Origin: an uncultured Coprococcus sp.
GTDB taxonomy: Bacteria; Bacillota; Clostridia; Lachnospirales; Lachnospiraceae
NCBI GenBank assembly: GCA_934277375.1
Contig: CAKQTZ010000003.1
Span: 186,001-250,000 of the forward strand
Length of the DNA: 64,000 bases
Reading direction: 5' to 3'
Shown here: one piece after another, positions 36,024 to 45,549 of the stretch
Layout: each line of letters begins with the position of its first letter
Numbering within the stretch: the stretch's first letter is position 1
Made by a program: the position numbers and the translations under genes
The notes under the pieces: generated by a model
The model's database searches: none
Told to the model about the DNA's origin: nothing
What the model saw: only the letters and a program-made list of their open reading frames with translations

Positions 36024-36206
36024 TTACTCAGCAACTGAGATAATCTCTTTCTTGTTGTATGAACCGCAGTTCTTACAAACTCTGTGTGGAACCATTAACT
36101 CGCCACACTTGCTGCACTTAACTAATGCTGGTGCAGACATCTTCCAGTTAGCTCTTCTCTTATCTCTTCTTGCCTTTGAGCTCTTATTCTTTGGACAAAT
36201 TGACAT
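36024..36206 (-). CDS. rpmF: Ribosomal protein bL32
   Basis: 60 residues: N-terminal 'MSICPKNKSSKARRDKRRANW', then a zinc ribbon with two CxxC-type pairs (CSKCG and CKNCG). Follows yceD by 13 bases with AGGAGG before its ATG. The order yceD-rpmF-plsX is conserved across bacteria. Confidence 0.97.
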   Translation of the reverse strand: MSICPKNKSSKARRDKRRANWKMSAPALVKCSKCGELMVPHRVCKNCGSYNKKEIISVAE

Positions 36207-36219
36207 TATTCACACCTCC

Positions 36220-36735
36220 TCAATTCTTTAAGATGTCATTAAAAACTGATAATCTCGGATCAGGAACAAAATCATCACAGCTACATGTGCCATGATTCAG
36301 ATTCGTTCCACACACCTTACAGAGTCCTTTGCAGTCTTTCCTGCATAAGATCTGTATTGGAACTAAACCCATCAGTTCCTTTTTCAACAGTGCGTCCATA
36401 TCGATATTACAGTCTTCAAAATAGCTTAACTCATCTATCTCATCTACCTTATCAGAATCCAAAACGGAAGTATCAATAAGTGTATCGATATCTATATGGA
36501 AAGTTCTCTCGAACTCCTCCAGGCATCTGTCACACACAAGCTCCATGACAACATCAGTGCTGCCTGTCACTTTAACTCTGTTCTTACCGTCATTAGCCAG
36601 GTTAAGTTGAAAATCATCTGCCTGTCCAACACGGTAATCCATTCCCTTAAACTGGAAACTATCAAAGTCTACATGTACTTCAACGCTTTTAGTCAATCCC
36701 TCAGTGGATAAAATCTCAGATAAATCAATTAACAT
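36220..36735 (-). CDS. yceD: YceD/DUF177 family protein
   Basis: 171 residues. Central 'VMELVCDRCLEEFERTF' and C-terminal 'CRKDCKGLCKVCGTNLNHGTCSC' cysteine motifs are the DUF177 hallmark. Linked with 23S rRNA accumulation in plants and bacteria. ATG at 36735 chosen because AGGAG lies 5 bases before it and the promoter is just upstream. Confidence 0.92.
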   Translation of the reverse strand: MLIDLSEILSTEGLTKSVEVHVDFDSFQFKGMDYRVGQADDFQLNLANDGKNRVKVTGSTDVVMELVCDRCLEEFERTFHIDIDTLIDTSVLDSDKVDEIDELSYFEDCNIDMDALLKKELMGLVPIQILCRKDCKGLCKVCGTNLNHGTCSCDDFVPDPRLSVFNDILKN

Positions 36736-36763
36736 AATATCTCCTAAAAATCGCACATCTGCT

Positions 36764-36792
36764 ATTATACATATACGGATATTTATTGTCAA
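36764..36792 (-). promoter_or_regulatory. yceD-rpmF promoter
   Basis: Minus strand: TTGACA (36787-36792), 17 bases, TATAAT (36764-36769): full consensus. Just upstream is an 18-base AT-rich palindrome, AAAATTTTGCAAAATTTT (36794-36811), possibly an UP-like element. Confidence 0.88.
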
Positions 36793-36853
36793 CAAAATTT
36801 TGCAAAATTTTTATACAATTCCGTCAACTGGATTCTGTTGAATCACAGCTATA

Positions 36854-38047
36854 TTATTTTGTGACAAGTTCAACTGTTTCTCTTGCGATGGCAAGCTCCT
36901 CGTTAGTAGGAACCACCCATACCTGAACCTTTGAAGATTCTGTGGATATCTTCTGCTCTTCTCCGCGGATCTCGTTCAGGGTCTCGTCTATATCAATACC
37001 CATAAATGAGAGATCCATGGTTGAAACTCTTCTCACATATGGATTATTCTCTCCGATACCCGCTGTAAATGCTATTGCATCAAGGCCACCCATTGCTGCT
37101 GCATATGCTCCAATATATTTCTTGACGCTGTAGCAGAATACATCGAGCGCAAGTCTGCATCTATCGTTGCCTTCCTTCATTCCTGCATCAAGATCTCTGA
37201 AATCACTTGACACACCTGACAGGCCTGACACACCTGACTTCTTGTTGAGGATGTTTGTTATCTCCTCAATGGTCTTTCCCTCTTTACCTGCAATAAATTC
37301 CAATATAGCGGGATCTATATCACCGCTTCTTGTTCCCATAGGAAGACCTGCAAGAGGTGTGAGTCCCATAGAAGTATCCACCGACTTGCCACCATCGACA
37401 GCTGTGATGCTTGATCCATTGCCAAGATGGCACACAATAAGCTTGGTATCTTTGATATCCCTGCCTATGAGCTCTGCCAGTCTCTTGGATACAAAGCTGT
37501 GGCTTGTTCCGTGGAAACCATATCTTCTTATCTTGTAATTCTCGTAATACTCATAAGGAATAGCGTATGTATACGCCTTATCAGGCATGGTCTGATGGAA
37601 CGCTGTATCAAATACTGCAACCATAGGTACTCCTGGCATATGAGCCTGACATGCCCTGATTCCTATAAGATTTGCAGGATTATGAAGTGGTGCCAGATCA
37701 TTGCACTCTTCTATGGCTGCCATAACATCATCTGTTATGACCACTGAATTAGCAAACTTCTCACCACCGTGAACTATTCTGTGTCCAACAGCATCGATCT
37801 CAGCCAGAGACGCTATAGCTCCCTTATCCTGATCAAGAAGAGCATCAAGGACATACTTTACAGCAGCATTGTGATCCGGCATAGCTGCGTCCACTGTATA
37901 CTTATCCTTTCCCATGGTCTGGTGTGTGAGCTTTCCATCGATTCCTATCCTCTCACACAGTCCCTTTGCTATAACTGCCTCGGTATCAGAGTCAATAAGC
38001 TGATACTTCAGTGATGAACTACCACAATTAATTACAAGAACCTTCAT
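36854..38047 (-). CDS. ackA: Acetate kinase
   Basis: 397 residues. Acetyl-phosphate + ADP to acetate + ATP. Motifs: '[15 protein letters not shown]' at the start, '[11 protein letters not shown]' near 175, 'GFHGTSH' near 200 and '[11 protein letters not shown]'. ATG at 38047 preferred: GGAGG six bases before it; upstream ATGs lie in or against that site. Follows pta by 54 bases; together they give fermentative ATP. Confidence 0.97.
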   Translation of the reverse strand: MKVLVINCGSSSLKYQLIDSDTEAVIAKGLCERIGIDGKLTHQTMGKDKYTVDAAMPDHNAAVKYVLDALLDQDKGAIASLAEIDAVGHRIVHGGEKFANSVVITDDVMAAIEECNDLAPLHNPANLIGIRACQAHMPGVPMVAVFDTAFHQTMPDKAYTYAIPYEYYENYKIRRYGFHGTSHSFVSKRLAELIGRDIKDTKLIVCHLGNGSSITAVDGGKSVDTSMGLTPLAGLPMGTRSGDIDPAILEFIAGKEGKTIEEITNILNKKSGVSGLSGVSSDFRDLDAGMKEGNDRCRLALDVFCYSVKKYIGAYAAAMGGLDAIAFTAGIGENNPYVRRVSTMDLSFMGIDIDETLNEIRGEEQKISTESSKVQVWVVPTNEELAIARETVELVTK

Positions 38048-38101
38048 TTCCATCCTCCTGCACAACAAATGTGTAAATAAATCATCGTCTAAAATCTAAA
38101 A

Positions 38102-39133
38102 TTATCTCTCTTTTGGTGTTACCTTCATTCTGCCATCTTCCTGGGCCTGGGCCTGAATGGCTGTTATGGCAACAACACCAACTATATCATCCGCAACACA
38201 GCCTCTTGACAGATCGTTTACAGGCTTTGCAATACCCTGTGTAACAGGACCATATGCATCAGCCTTTGCAAGTCTCTGAACAAGCTTGTATCCGATGTTC
38301 GCTGCATCAAGATCAGGGAACACAAGTACATTGGCATGTCCGGCAACCTTGCTTCCAGGTGCCTTGGATGCTGCAACCTCTGGGACAAGTGCTGCATCTG
38401 ACTGGAGTTCACCATCACACAGCAGATCAGGAAACTCTGCGTTCACGATCTCTGTTGCCTCAATAACCTTGTCAACGTCAGGGTGCTTTGCGCTGCCCTT
38501 TGTCGAGTGTGACAACATGGCTACAACAGGTGTCTCGTCAACCAGAAGTTCAAATGACTTGGCTGACTGCTCAGCAATATCTGCAAGCTCTGACGCTGAA
38601 GGGCTCTGGTTAAGTCCTGCATCTGCAAATACGAATGTTCCGTTGGCACCATACTGACAGTCTGGAACAACAACCAGGAAGAACGCCGATACGATTCTTG
38701 TTCCCGGCGCAGTCTTCAGTGTCTGGAGTGCTGCACGAAGAACATCTGCAGACGCATTGATCGCACCTGCAACCATTCCATCTGCATCATCCTGTTTAAC
38801 CATCATACATCCAAAATATAATGGATTTGTTAAAAGCAGTTCCTTAGCTCTTGCCTCGGTCATGCCCTTTTTCCTTCTCATCTCTACAAAAGCATCTACG
38901 TATTCATCAAACTTCTCATAATTCTTAGGGTCAACAAATGATGCTCCGCTGAGATCGATATCACCAGCTCTGCTCATGATATCTTCCTTGTCTCCAACCA
39001 GGATAATGTTCGCAATGCCCTCTGCCAATACCTTGCCGGCTGCCTCGATTGTTCTCATGTCTGATGTCTCAGGCAGTACGATCGTTTTCTTATTCTGTTT
39101 GGCTTTTTCTTTTAACTGATCAATAAACTTCAT
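38102..39133 (-). CDS. pta: Phosphate acetyltransferase
   Basis: 343 residues, the short Pta form without N-terminal regulatory domains. Converts acetyl-CoA to acetyl phosphate. 'GMVAGAINASADVLRAALQ' and 'ELADIAEQSAKSFELL' are characteristic. Start at 39133 with AAAGGGGGA seven bases upstream; longer reading would add non-homologous sequence. Confidence 0.96.
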   Translation of the reverse strand: MKFIDQLKEKAKQNKKTIVLPETSDMRTIEAAGKVLAEGIANIILVGDKEDIMSRAGDIDLSGASFVDPKNYEKFDEYVDAFVEMRRKKGMTEARAKELLLTNPLYFGCMMVKQDDADGMVAGAINASADVLRAALQTLKTAPGTRIVSAFFLVVVPDCQYGANGTFVFADAGLNQSPSASELADIAEQSAKSFELLVDETPVVAMLSHSTKGSAKHPDVDKVIEATEIVNAEFPDLLCDGELQSDAALVPEVAASKAPGSKVAGHANVLVFPDLDAANIGYKLVQRLAKADAYGPVTQGIAKPVNDLSRGCVADDIVGVVAITAIQAQAQEDGRMKVTPKER

Positions 39134-39264
39134 GTTTATTTCCCCCTTTGAAATAATGAAAACACACATGAATAAAGTGTAACGCATCGCCCCATTATTC
39201 TCAATAGAAATAGCCAAAAAAATTGTCTTTTTATCCGTACAATCCGTGATAATAACTAAAATAA

Positions 39265-39858
39265 CTAACTATCAATTTCCATCGCAAGCCTAAGCTGCTC
39301 TTTCAATTTTACTAAATCACCCGAATTGTCTATCTTTTTCGTGCAATTTCGATCATAATAGCTGTCAGGCTCCTGGGAAGCTATAACTTTACTGGCTTTT
39401 TCCTCAGTAAAGTTTCTGTAAGAACAGAGTCTTTCTATTCTCTTATCAAGATCAGCATACACAAACCACATCTCATCACATATGTCAAGATATCCGTCCT
39501 GAATGAGAAGTGCAGCCTCCAGAACATACAGTTCACACCCATTTGTCCGCTGCTGTTCTATTGATTCAAGTATTGCCTGCTTTACATTAGGATGTGTTAT
39601 GGAGTTTAAAACCTCAAGCTCCTTCTGATCACCGAACACTATAGTTGACAATCTTGATCTGTCAATCTGCCCATCAGCACCCAATATCTCTCTGCCAAAG
39701 TGCTCCACTATGTCCCTGTATGACTTTTGTCCGGGTTCCATAAGACGGTGTGCCAGAGCATCAGCTTCCATGATAAATGCTCCATAATCCTGTTCCATAA
39801 TCTTAAGCACCGCAGTTTTACCCGAACCTATTCCTCCGGTTATTCCAATAATCTTCAT
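39265..39858 (-). CDS. coaE: Dephospho-CoA kinase
   Basis: 197 residues. Last step of coenzyme A synthesis. P-loop 'GITGGIGSGKTAVL' at 4-17, 'EADALAHRLM' near 32, and 'LEAALLIQDGY' near 108. Starts one base after the polA stop (TAACATG), so translation is coupled; the polA-coaE pairing is common in Firmicutes. Confidence 0.96.
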   Translation of the reverse strand: MKIIGITGGIGSGKTAVLKIMEQDYGAFIMEADALAHRLMEPGQKSYRDIVEHFGREILGADGQIDRSRLSTIVFGDQKELEVLNSITHPNVKQAILESIEQQRTNGCELYVLEAALLIQDGYLDICDEMWFVYADLDKRIERLCSYRNFTEEKASKVIASQEPDSYYDRNCTKKIDNSGDLVKLKEQLRLAMEIDS

Positions 39859-39859
39859 G

Positions 39860-42505
39860 TTATTTTGCCTCGTACCAGTTCTTTCCCGATGCCACGCCGA
39901 CCTCAAGAGGTACAGTCATGTCTGCTGCATGCATCATCTCGTCCACCAGAATATTTTTAACTGTATCGACTTCATCCCCGGCAGCTTCTATGAGCAGTTC
40001 ATCGTGTATCTGAAGTATGAGCCTTGATTTAAGTCCAAGCTCTTTGAGTTTCATATTCACCCTCACCATGGCTATCTTGATTATATCTGCAGCTGTTCCC
40101 TGTATAGGAGAATTCATGGCAACTCTCTCGCCAAAGCTACGCTGCATAAAATTTGATGACTTGAGTTCCGGAATTGGTCTGATCCTTCCGAACATAGTTG
40201 TCACATAGCCATTCTCTTTTGCATGAGCCACCTGTTCATCAAGATACTGCTTAATGCTCTTATATGTGTCATAATACTTGGCAATGAAATCCGATGCTTC
40301 TTTTCTGGATATTCCAAGATCCTCGCTCAGACCAAAAGCACTGATCCCGTATACAATTCCAAAGTTGACAGCCTTGGCATGTCTTCTCTGCAGCGGTGTT
40401 ACCTCATCAATAGGTACCTCAAACACTTCAGATGCAGTTGTGGCGTGGATATCTACATTATTCAGGAATGCATTTTTCATAACCTCATCGCCCGACAGAT
40501 GCGCAAGCACACGCAATTCTACCTGTGAATAATCCGCATCAACAAATACATATCCATCTTTTGGAATAAAAGCCTTTCTGATAAGCCTGCCAAGTTCAAG
40601 TTTCATAGGAATATTCTGTAGATTAGGCTCCGTAGAGCTTATTCTACCTGTTGCTGTTATCGTCTGGTTAAATGTTCCGTGTATCCTGCCATCATCAGAG
40701 ATATAATTCACAAGTCCAACCGCATAGGTGGAATTGAGCTTTGTCAACTGCCTGTACTCCAAAATATCACTGATGATCGGGTGTTCATTTTTCACCTTTT
40801 CAAGTACATCAACGCTGGTAGAATAACCGGTCTTGGTCTTTTTTCCTCCCGGAATTCCGAGTTCTTCAAAAAGGACAGGACCTAACTGCTTCGGCGAATT
40901 TATATTAAAATCCCTTCCTGCATAACCGATGATGGAATCATGAAGCTCCTGTATCCTTGCCTCCAGCTTCTTACTGTAAAGCTCCAGCTCTTCCCTGTCC
41001 ACCCGTATTCCACGCTTCTCCATATCGTAGAGGGTATATATGGTAGGTAACTCCACATCCATATACAGATCGTACATGCCTTCGCATTTGAGTTTTTTCA
41101 TAACAACATCATAAGCCTGGAATGATACAGCAGCTTTATATGAGAACAGTTCCAAAAAGTTATCACTTATAAAGGTAAAGAGATTTAACTCCTCTTTGCC
41201 CGTAAGCTCTTTCTCTGATGGAATTATATTGCCCAGGTATTCCTTAGCGATATCGTCATAATCATATGAATCCTCAAGTGGGTTAAGCAGATATGCAGCA
41301 ACTCCTATGTCCACGACGTTTTCATCTTTTTCTGAAAATTCAAGCGACCTGAGTGTTCTTTTCAGATCATCAAAGCATATGGTTATACCCTCGTCTCTGA
41401 GTTTGTATATTAGTTTTTCAGCCTCTTCCGGAGCTATTCCTGAAGAACAGTTTATAATGTATACATTCTGGACATCGCATGAAAGCGCAATACCAAGAAG
41501 CATTCCATCATTCTGTATAACATATGCTCCAATCCTTCCGGCGGATCTGGCACCATTTTCTATCTCCTGAAATTCTGATATATCATTTACAACAGTTATA
41601 TCCGGTTTCAGCTCACTCACAGTCTGCTGACTGTCAAATTTCTTTAACAGGCTCTTGAATTCCAGCCGTTTAAACATGTTGTAAGAATCATCATTAAATA
41701 CATTCTGATATACTGTATCATCCAGACTTATGTCAAGATCGCAGTCAAGTTTGATAGTTGCAAGGTCTCTTGACATAATTGCCTGTTCAGAAAATTCAGC
41801 AAGATTCTTCTGCGCCTTGGGCGGCTTGATCTCATCTAAATGACTGAGTGCTTCGTCTATTGATCCCCATTGCTGAATGATCTTGGAAGCAGTTTTTTCA
41901 CCTATGCCAGGAACCCCTGGAATGTTGTCTGACGTATCGCCCATAAGTCCTTTCATATCTATAAACTGCACAGGTGTTACACCATAAAGAGCTTTTACAT
42001 CATCAGCATAATAGTTTTCAACAGTTGTTCCTCCTGCCTTGGTCTTAGGAATCCTAATAAGGATATTGTCAGTTGCAAGCTGCAGAAGGTCTCTGTCTCC
42101 AGAAACAATAACAACCTTATAGCCCTCGGAATCAAAACGTCTGGAAAGTGTACCTATTATGTCATCCGCTTCATATCCGCCCTTTTCAACGATGGTAATA
42201 TTCATGGTTTTTAGGACATCCTTCATCAAAGGCACCTGCTCACGGAGTTCCTCAGGCATCGGCTTTCTGGTTCCTTTATATTCCTTGAACATAATATGTC
42301 TGAATGTAGGCTGCTTTACATCAAACGCCACACAGACATTTGTCGGCTTTTCCTCATCGATTATCTTAAAAATAATATTGAGGAATCCCAGAACGGCATT
42401 TGTATGGATTCCCTCATAATTTGTCAGATCAGGCAGTCCATAGAATGCCCTGTTAAGTATACTGTGTCCATCTATCAATAAAATCTTCTTATCGTTTTCC
42501 GGCAT
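39860..42505 (-). CDS. polA: DNA polymerase I
   Basis: 881 residues. N-terminal 5'-3' exonuclease (1-290, 'LLIDGHSILNRAFYG', 'GDRDLLQLA', 'GDTSDNIPGVPGIG'); a middle 3'-5' exonuclease-like domain (about 300-480) in which the usual acidic DxE motif is not evident, so proofreading is probably lost as in Bacillus and Thermus; polymerase domain with 'DADYSQVELRVLAHLSGD', 'RRHAKAVNFGIVYG' and 'LQIHDELL'. ATG at 42505 chosen for TGGGGG five bases upstream; the GTG at 42517 has none. Confidence 0.97.
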   Translation of the reverse strand: MPENDKKILLIDGHSILNRAFYGLPDLTNYEGIHTNAVLGFLNIIFKIIDEEKPTNVCVAFDVKQPTFRHIMFKEYKGTRKPMPEELREQVPLMKDVLKTMNITIVEKGGYEADDIIGTLSRRFDSEGYKVVIVSGDRDLLQLATDNILIRIPKTKAGGTTVENYYADDVKALYGVTPVQFIDMKGLMGDTSDNIPGVPGIGEKTASKIIQQWGSIDEALSHLDEIKPPKAQKNLAEFSEQAIMSRDLATIKLDCDLDISLDDTVYQNVFNDDSYNMFKRLEFKSLLKKFDSQQTVSELKPDITVVNDISEFQEIENGARSAGRIGAYVIQNDGMLLGIALSCDVQNVYIINCSSGIAPEEAEKLIYKLRDEGITICFDDLKRTLRSLEFSEKDENVVDIGVAAYLLNPLEDSYDYDDIAKEYLGNIIPSEKELTGKEELNLFTFISDNFLELFSYKAAVSFQAYDVVMKKLKCEGMYDLYMDVELPTIYTLYDMEKRGIRVDREELELYSKKLEARIQELHDSIIGYAGRDFNINSPKQLGPVLFEELGIPGGKKTKTGYSTSVDVLEKVKNEHPIISDILEYRQLTKLNSTYAVGLVNYISDDGRIHGTFNQTITATGRISSTEPNLQNIPMKLELGRLIRKAFIPKDGYVFVDADYSQVELRVLAHLSGDEVMKNAFLNNVDIHATTASEVFEVPIDEVTPLQRRHAKAVNFGIVYGISAFGLSEDLGISRKEASDFIAKYYDTYKSIKQYLDEQVAHAKENGYVTTMFGRIRPIPELKSSNFMQRSFGERVAMNSPIQGTAADIIKIAMVRVNMKLKELGLKSRLILQIHDELLIEAAGDEVDTVKNILVDEMMHAADMTVPLEVGVASGKNWYEAK

Positions 42506-42526
42506 AAAAACCCCCACTTATCGCAT

Positions 42527-43066
42527 CTATTCCAATCCAGCATGTGTCTCATTGTATTTTTTTACATTCTTCATAAATGTAAGCCCCTCATCTTCTTTTT
42601 CTTCCTGATTCTCATAGTATAAATCTATATCCGTCACGTCATATTTTGAATCATCCAAAAGTTTTTGTCCAAATATCTCTGCATAGTAATACTTTGGCTG
42701 TTCTGCCAGTTTTGAATTCTGTTCATACGTGTAAACCTTATCCAATGCGCCGCTATACAACCATATAAGCCCGGCAACCACCGCAGCTATCACCACAAGG
42801 ATGGTTGAATTGGCAATTCTCTTCACAGCGGTAAGCCTGTTCATCTCTTCATCAAGCCTGTTGTTCAACGAGTCCTTAAAGTCAGTTGATATATTATCCG
42901 ACTCATCAAGCTGTTTCATACCAACTATAAGAGTATAATAAATGTCCAGCTCCTCATAGCAGTTTTTACACGATCTGACATGCTTAATAAACTCTCTGAG
43001 TTCGTCATCAGGGAGTTTATTCTCGATAAATGCCATTATCTTAGACTGAGCTTCCAAACAATTCAT
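42527..43066 (-). CDS. Single-span membrane protein with anti-sigma-type zinc finger
   Basis: 179 residues. N-terminal zf-HC2-like motif: C3, H29, C33, C36 (HxxxCxxC), as in zinc anti-sigma factors. One membrane span at about 87-105; the outer part is acidic and has no recognised domain. No sigma-factor gene is next to it: polA lies downstream, greA upstream. It may bind a sigma factor encoded elsewhere, or only share the fold. GGGTAGGA precedes the ATG. Confidence 0.78.
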   Translation of the reverse strand: MNCLEAQSKIMAFIENKLPDDELREFIKHVRSCKNCYEELDIYYTLIVGMKQLDESDNISTDFKDSLNNRLDEEMNRLTAVKRIANSTILVVIAAVVAGLIWLYSGALDKVYTYEQNSKLAEQPKYYYAEIFGQKLLDDSKYDVTDIDLYYENQEEKEDEGLTFMKNVKKYNETHAGLE

Positions 43067-43078
43067 ATTTCCTACCCT

Positions 43079-43576
43079 TTAGTTAATTTCAAACGATCCA
43101 TCATCATGTGTATTTTCTATTTTTCTAATGACAAGAAAATATGGTTCGCCTTTCTCTGGAATAACCTGGACGCGATCTCCTACCTTGTGTCCCATTATTG
43201 CCTTGCCTATAGGTGATACATTACTGACTCTTCCATCGAGCACGTCTGCTCTAACACTGGTTACCACACGGTATGTCTCTTCCTCGTCATCATCTTCAAA
43301 ATATACAGTTACTGTATTATCAATTCCTACCTCATCGTCAGCAGAAGTGTCATCTATGACATCAGCCGTTCTCACAAGTCTGTCCAGATACCTGATCCGC
43401 CTCTCATTAGCATTCTTGTCCTTTTTAGCTGCGTAATACTCAAAGTTCTCGCTGAGATCCCCTTGTGCCCTGGCTTCTTTCACCGCTTCAAGCTTCTCTT
43501 TTCTGACTACGCATTTTCTATATTCTATCTCCTGTTCCATCTTCTCGATGTCTTTTCTTGTCAGCTGCTTACCCAT
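43079..43576 (-). CDS. greA: Transcription elongation factor GreA/GreB family
   Basis: 165 residues. N-terminal coiled coil with the tip acidic residues ('ARAQGDLSENFEYYAAKKDKN' near 33-53) and C-terminal FKBP-like domain ('VSNVSPIGKAIMGHKVGDRV'). Rescues backtracked RNA polymerase by promoting transcript cleavage. A longer loop between domains (acidic EDDDEEET) makes it slightly larger than classical GreA; GreA-like paralogue remains possible. GGAGG precedes the ATG. Confidence 0.9.
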   Translation of the reverse strand: MGKQLTRKDIEKMEQEIEYRKCVVRKEKLEAVKEARAQGDLSENFEYYAAKKDKNANERRIRYLDRLVRTADVIDDTSADDEVGIDNTVTVYFEDDDEEETYRVVTSVRADVLDGRVSNVSPIGKAIMGHKVGDRVQVIPEKGEPYFLVIRKIENTHDDGSFEIN

Positions 43577-43721
43577 ATAAATACGCCTCCAAATCTACCG
43601 CAATACTTTATATATACTATCACAAAATCAATACAAAGTAAAATGAGGTATTGTTGTTTGAAATACCGCAGGCATCGGCCGGGACATCGTACAGTCACAG
43701 CCGCCAGCTCACTGCTTGCAT

Positions 43722-43763
43722 AAAAAATACCCGGTAACCACTGCATGCAGTAATTACCGGGTA
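43722..43763 (-). terminator. Terminator of ilvN-ilvC
   Basis: TACCCGGTAA (43728-43737) and TTACCGGGTA (43754-43763) with an inner CTGCATGCAG palindrome; on the minus strand followed by TTTTTT. Confidence 0.92.
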
Positions 43764-43790
43764 AATATATACGTTTATATATAGTCAGAA

Positions 43791-44849
<1,059 letters not shown>

Positions 44850-44886
44850 TTATATATTAACTACCACTTGGATAATTAAAAACGTG

Positions 44887-45363
44887 TTAACCTCTGATGA
44901 GACCTGTGAGACCTGTACGCACAAGCTCAACTATCTCATGTCCATCGAGCAGTCTGAGGAACGCTTCACACTTGGTGGTTGTTCCTGTAAGTTCTATAAT
45001 AACCGAATCTTTTGAAACGTCAACTATATTTGCCCTAAAAATATCTGCAACTGAGATAATATCCTTCCTCTCAGATGGATCCGCCTTGACCTTGACAAGT
45101 ACAAGCTCTCTGCACACAGACTTACCCGGCTCAAGTTCCACGATATTCACTACATCCTCAAGTTTGTTGAGCTGTTTTTTGATCTGGATGAGGCTGGCTT
45201 CATCGCCGCTGACCGCAACAGTCATTCTGGAATAAGCAGGATTCTCGGTCTCTCCTACTGTCACACTGTCAATGTTATAACCTCTTCTACTGAACAGTCC
45301 TGACACTCTGCTCAAAACTCCCGATGTGTTGTCAACAAGCAGTGACAAAACAATATTACCCAT
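44887..45363 (-). CDS. ilvN: Acetolactate synthase small (regulatory) subunit, copy 1
   Basis: 158 residues. ACT domain at the N-terminus with 'NTSGVLSRVSGLFSRRGYNIDSVTVGETE', then the usual C-terminal ALS regulatory half ('REVVLVKV'-like, 'IVDVSKDSVIIELTG'). Transmits valine feedback to IlvB. Encoded with ilvC, whereas the only ilvB in the window is at 57 kb with a second, more divergent small subunit. GGTGG precedes the ATG. Confidence 0.95.
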   Translation of the reverse strand: MGNIVLSLLVDNTSGVLSRVSGLFSRRGYNIDSVTVGETENPAYSRMTVAVSGDEASLIQIKKQLNKLEDVVNIVELEPGKSVCRELVLVKVKADPSERKDIISVADIFRANIVDVSKDSVIIELTGTTTKCEAFLRLLDGHEIVELVRTGLTGLIRG

Positions 45364-45409
45364 CTATATGTACCACCTTTCAACTCGTCTCTATAAAATG
45401 TTCTAAATT

Positions 45410-45438
45410 ATTATAGTTATAAACCTCTTTAATGTCAA
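45410..45438 (-). promoter_or_regulatory. ilvN-ilvC promoter
   Basis: Minus strand: TTGACA (45433-45438), 17 bases, TATAAT (45410-45415): full consensus, about 47 bp before ilvN. No T-box or other leader fits in the short leader. Confidence 0.88.
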
Positions 45439-45549
45439 TTTATAACGTAAATTTTATAATTATTTTTATTGGCTGTATTCTGATATTTTTTGTTGTATAA
45501 TCATTAAAACGCCAAAACTTATAGTGATATACCTATTTTTTTCGAATTT

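Noticed and set aside
43650..43715. GC-richer patch between greA and ilvC, taken for a small RNA or gene remnant
   Set aside because: No stable pairing, reading frame or promoter of its own could be supported.
43561..43746. 61-codon minus-strand frame across the greA-ilvC gap
   Set aside because: Runs into the greA start region and across the terminator; no start signal.
45440..45549. Possible riboswitch between ilvN and metH
   Set aside because: AT-rich sequence with no B12, SAM or T-box motif; holds only the ilvN promoter and the metH end.
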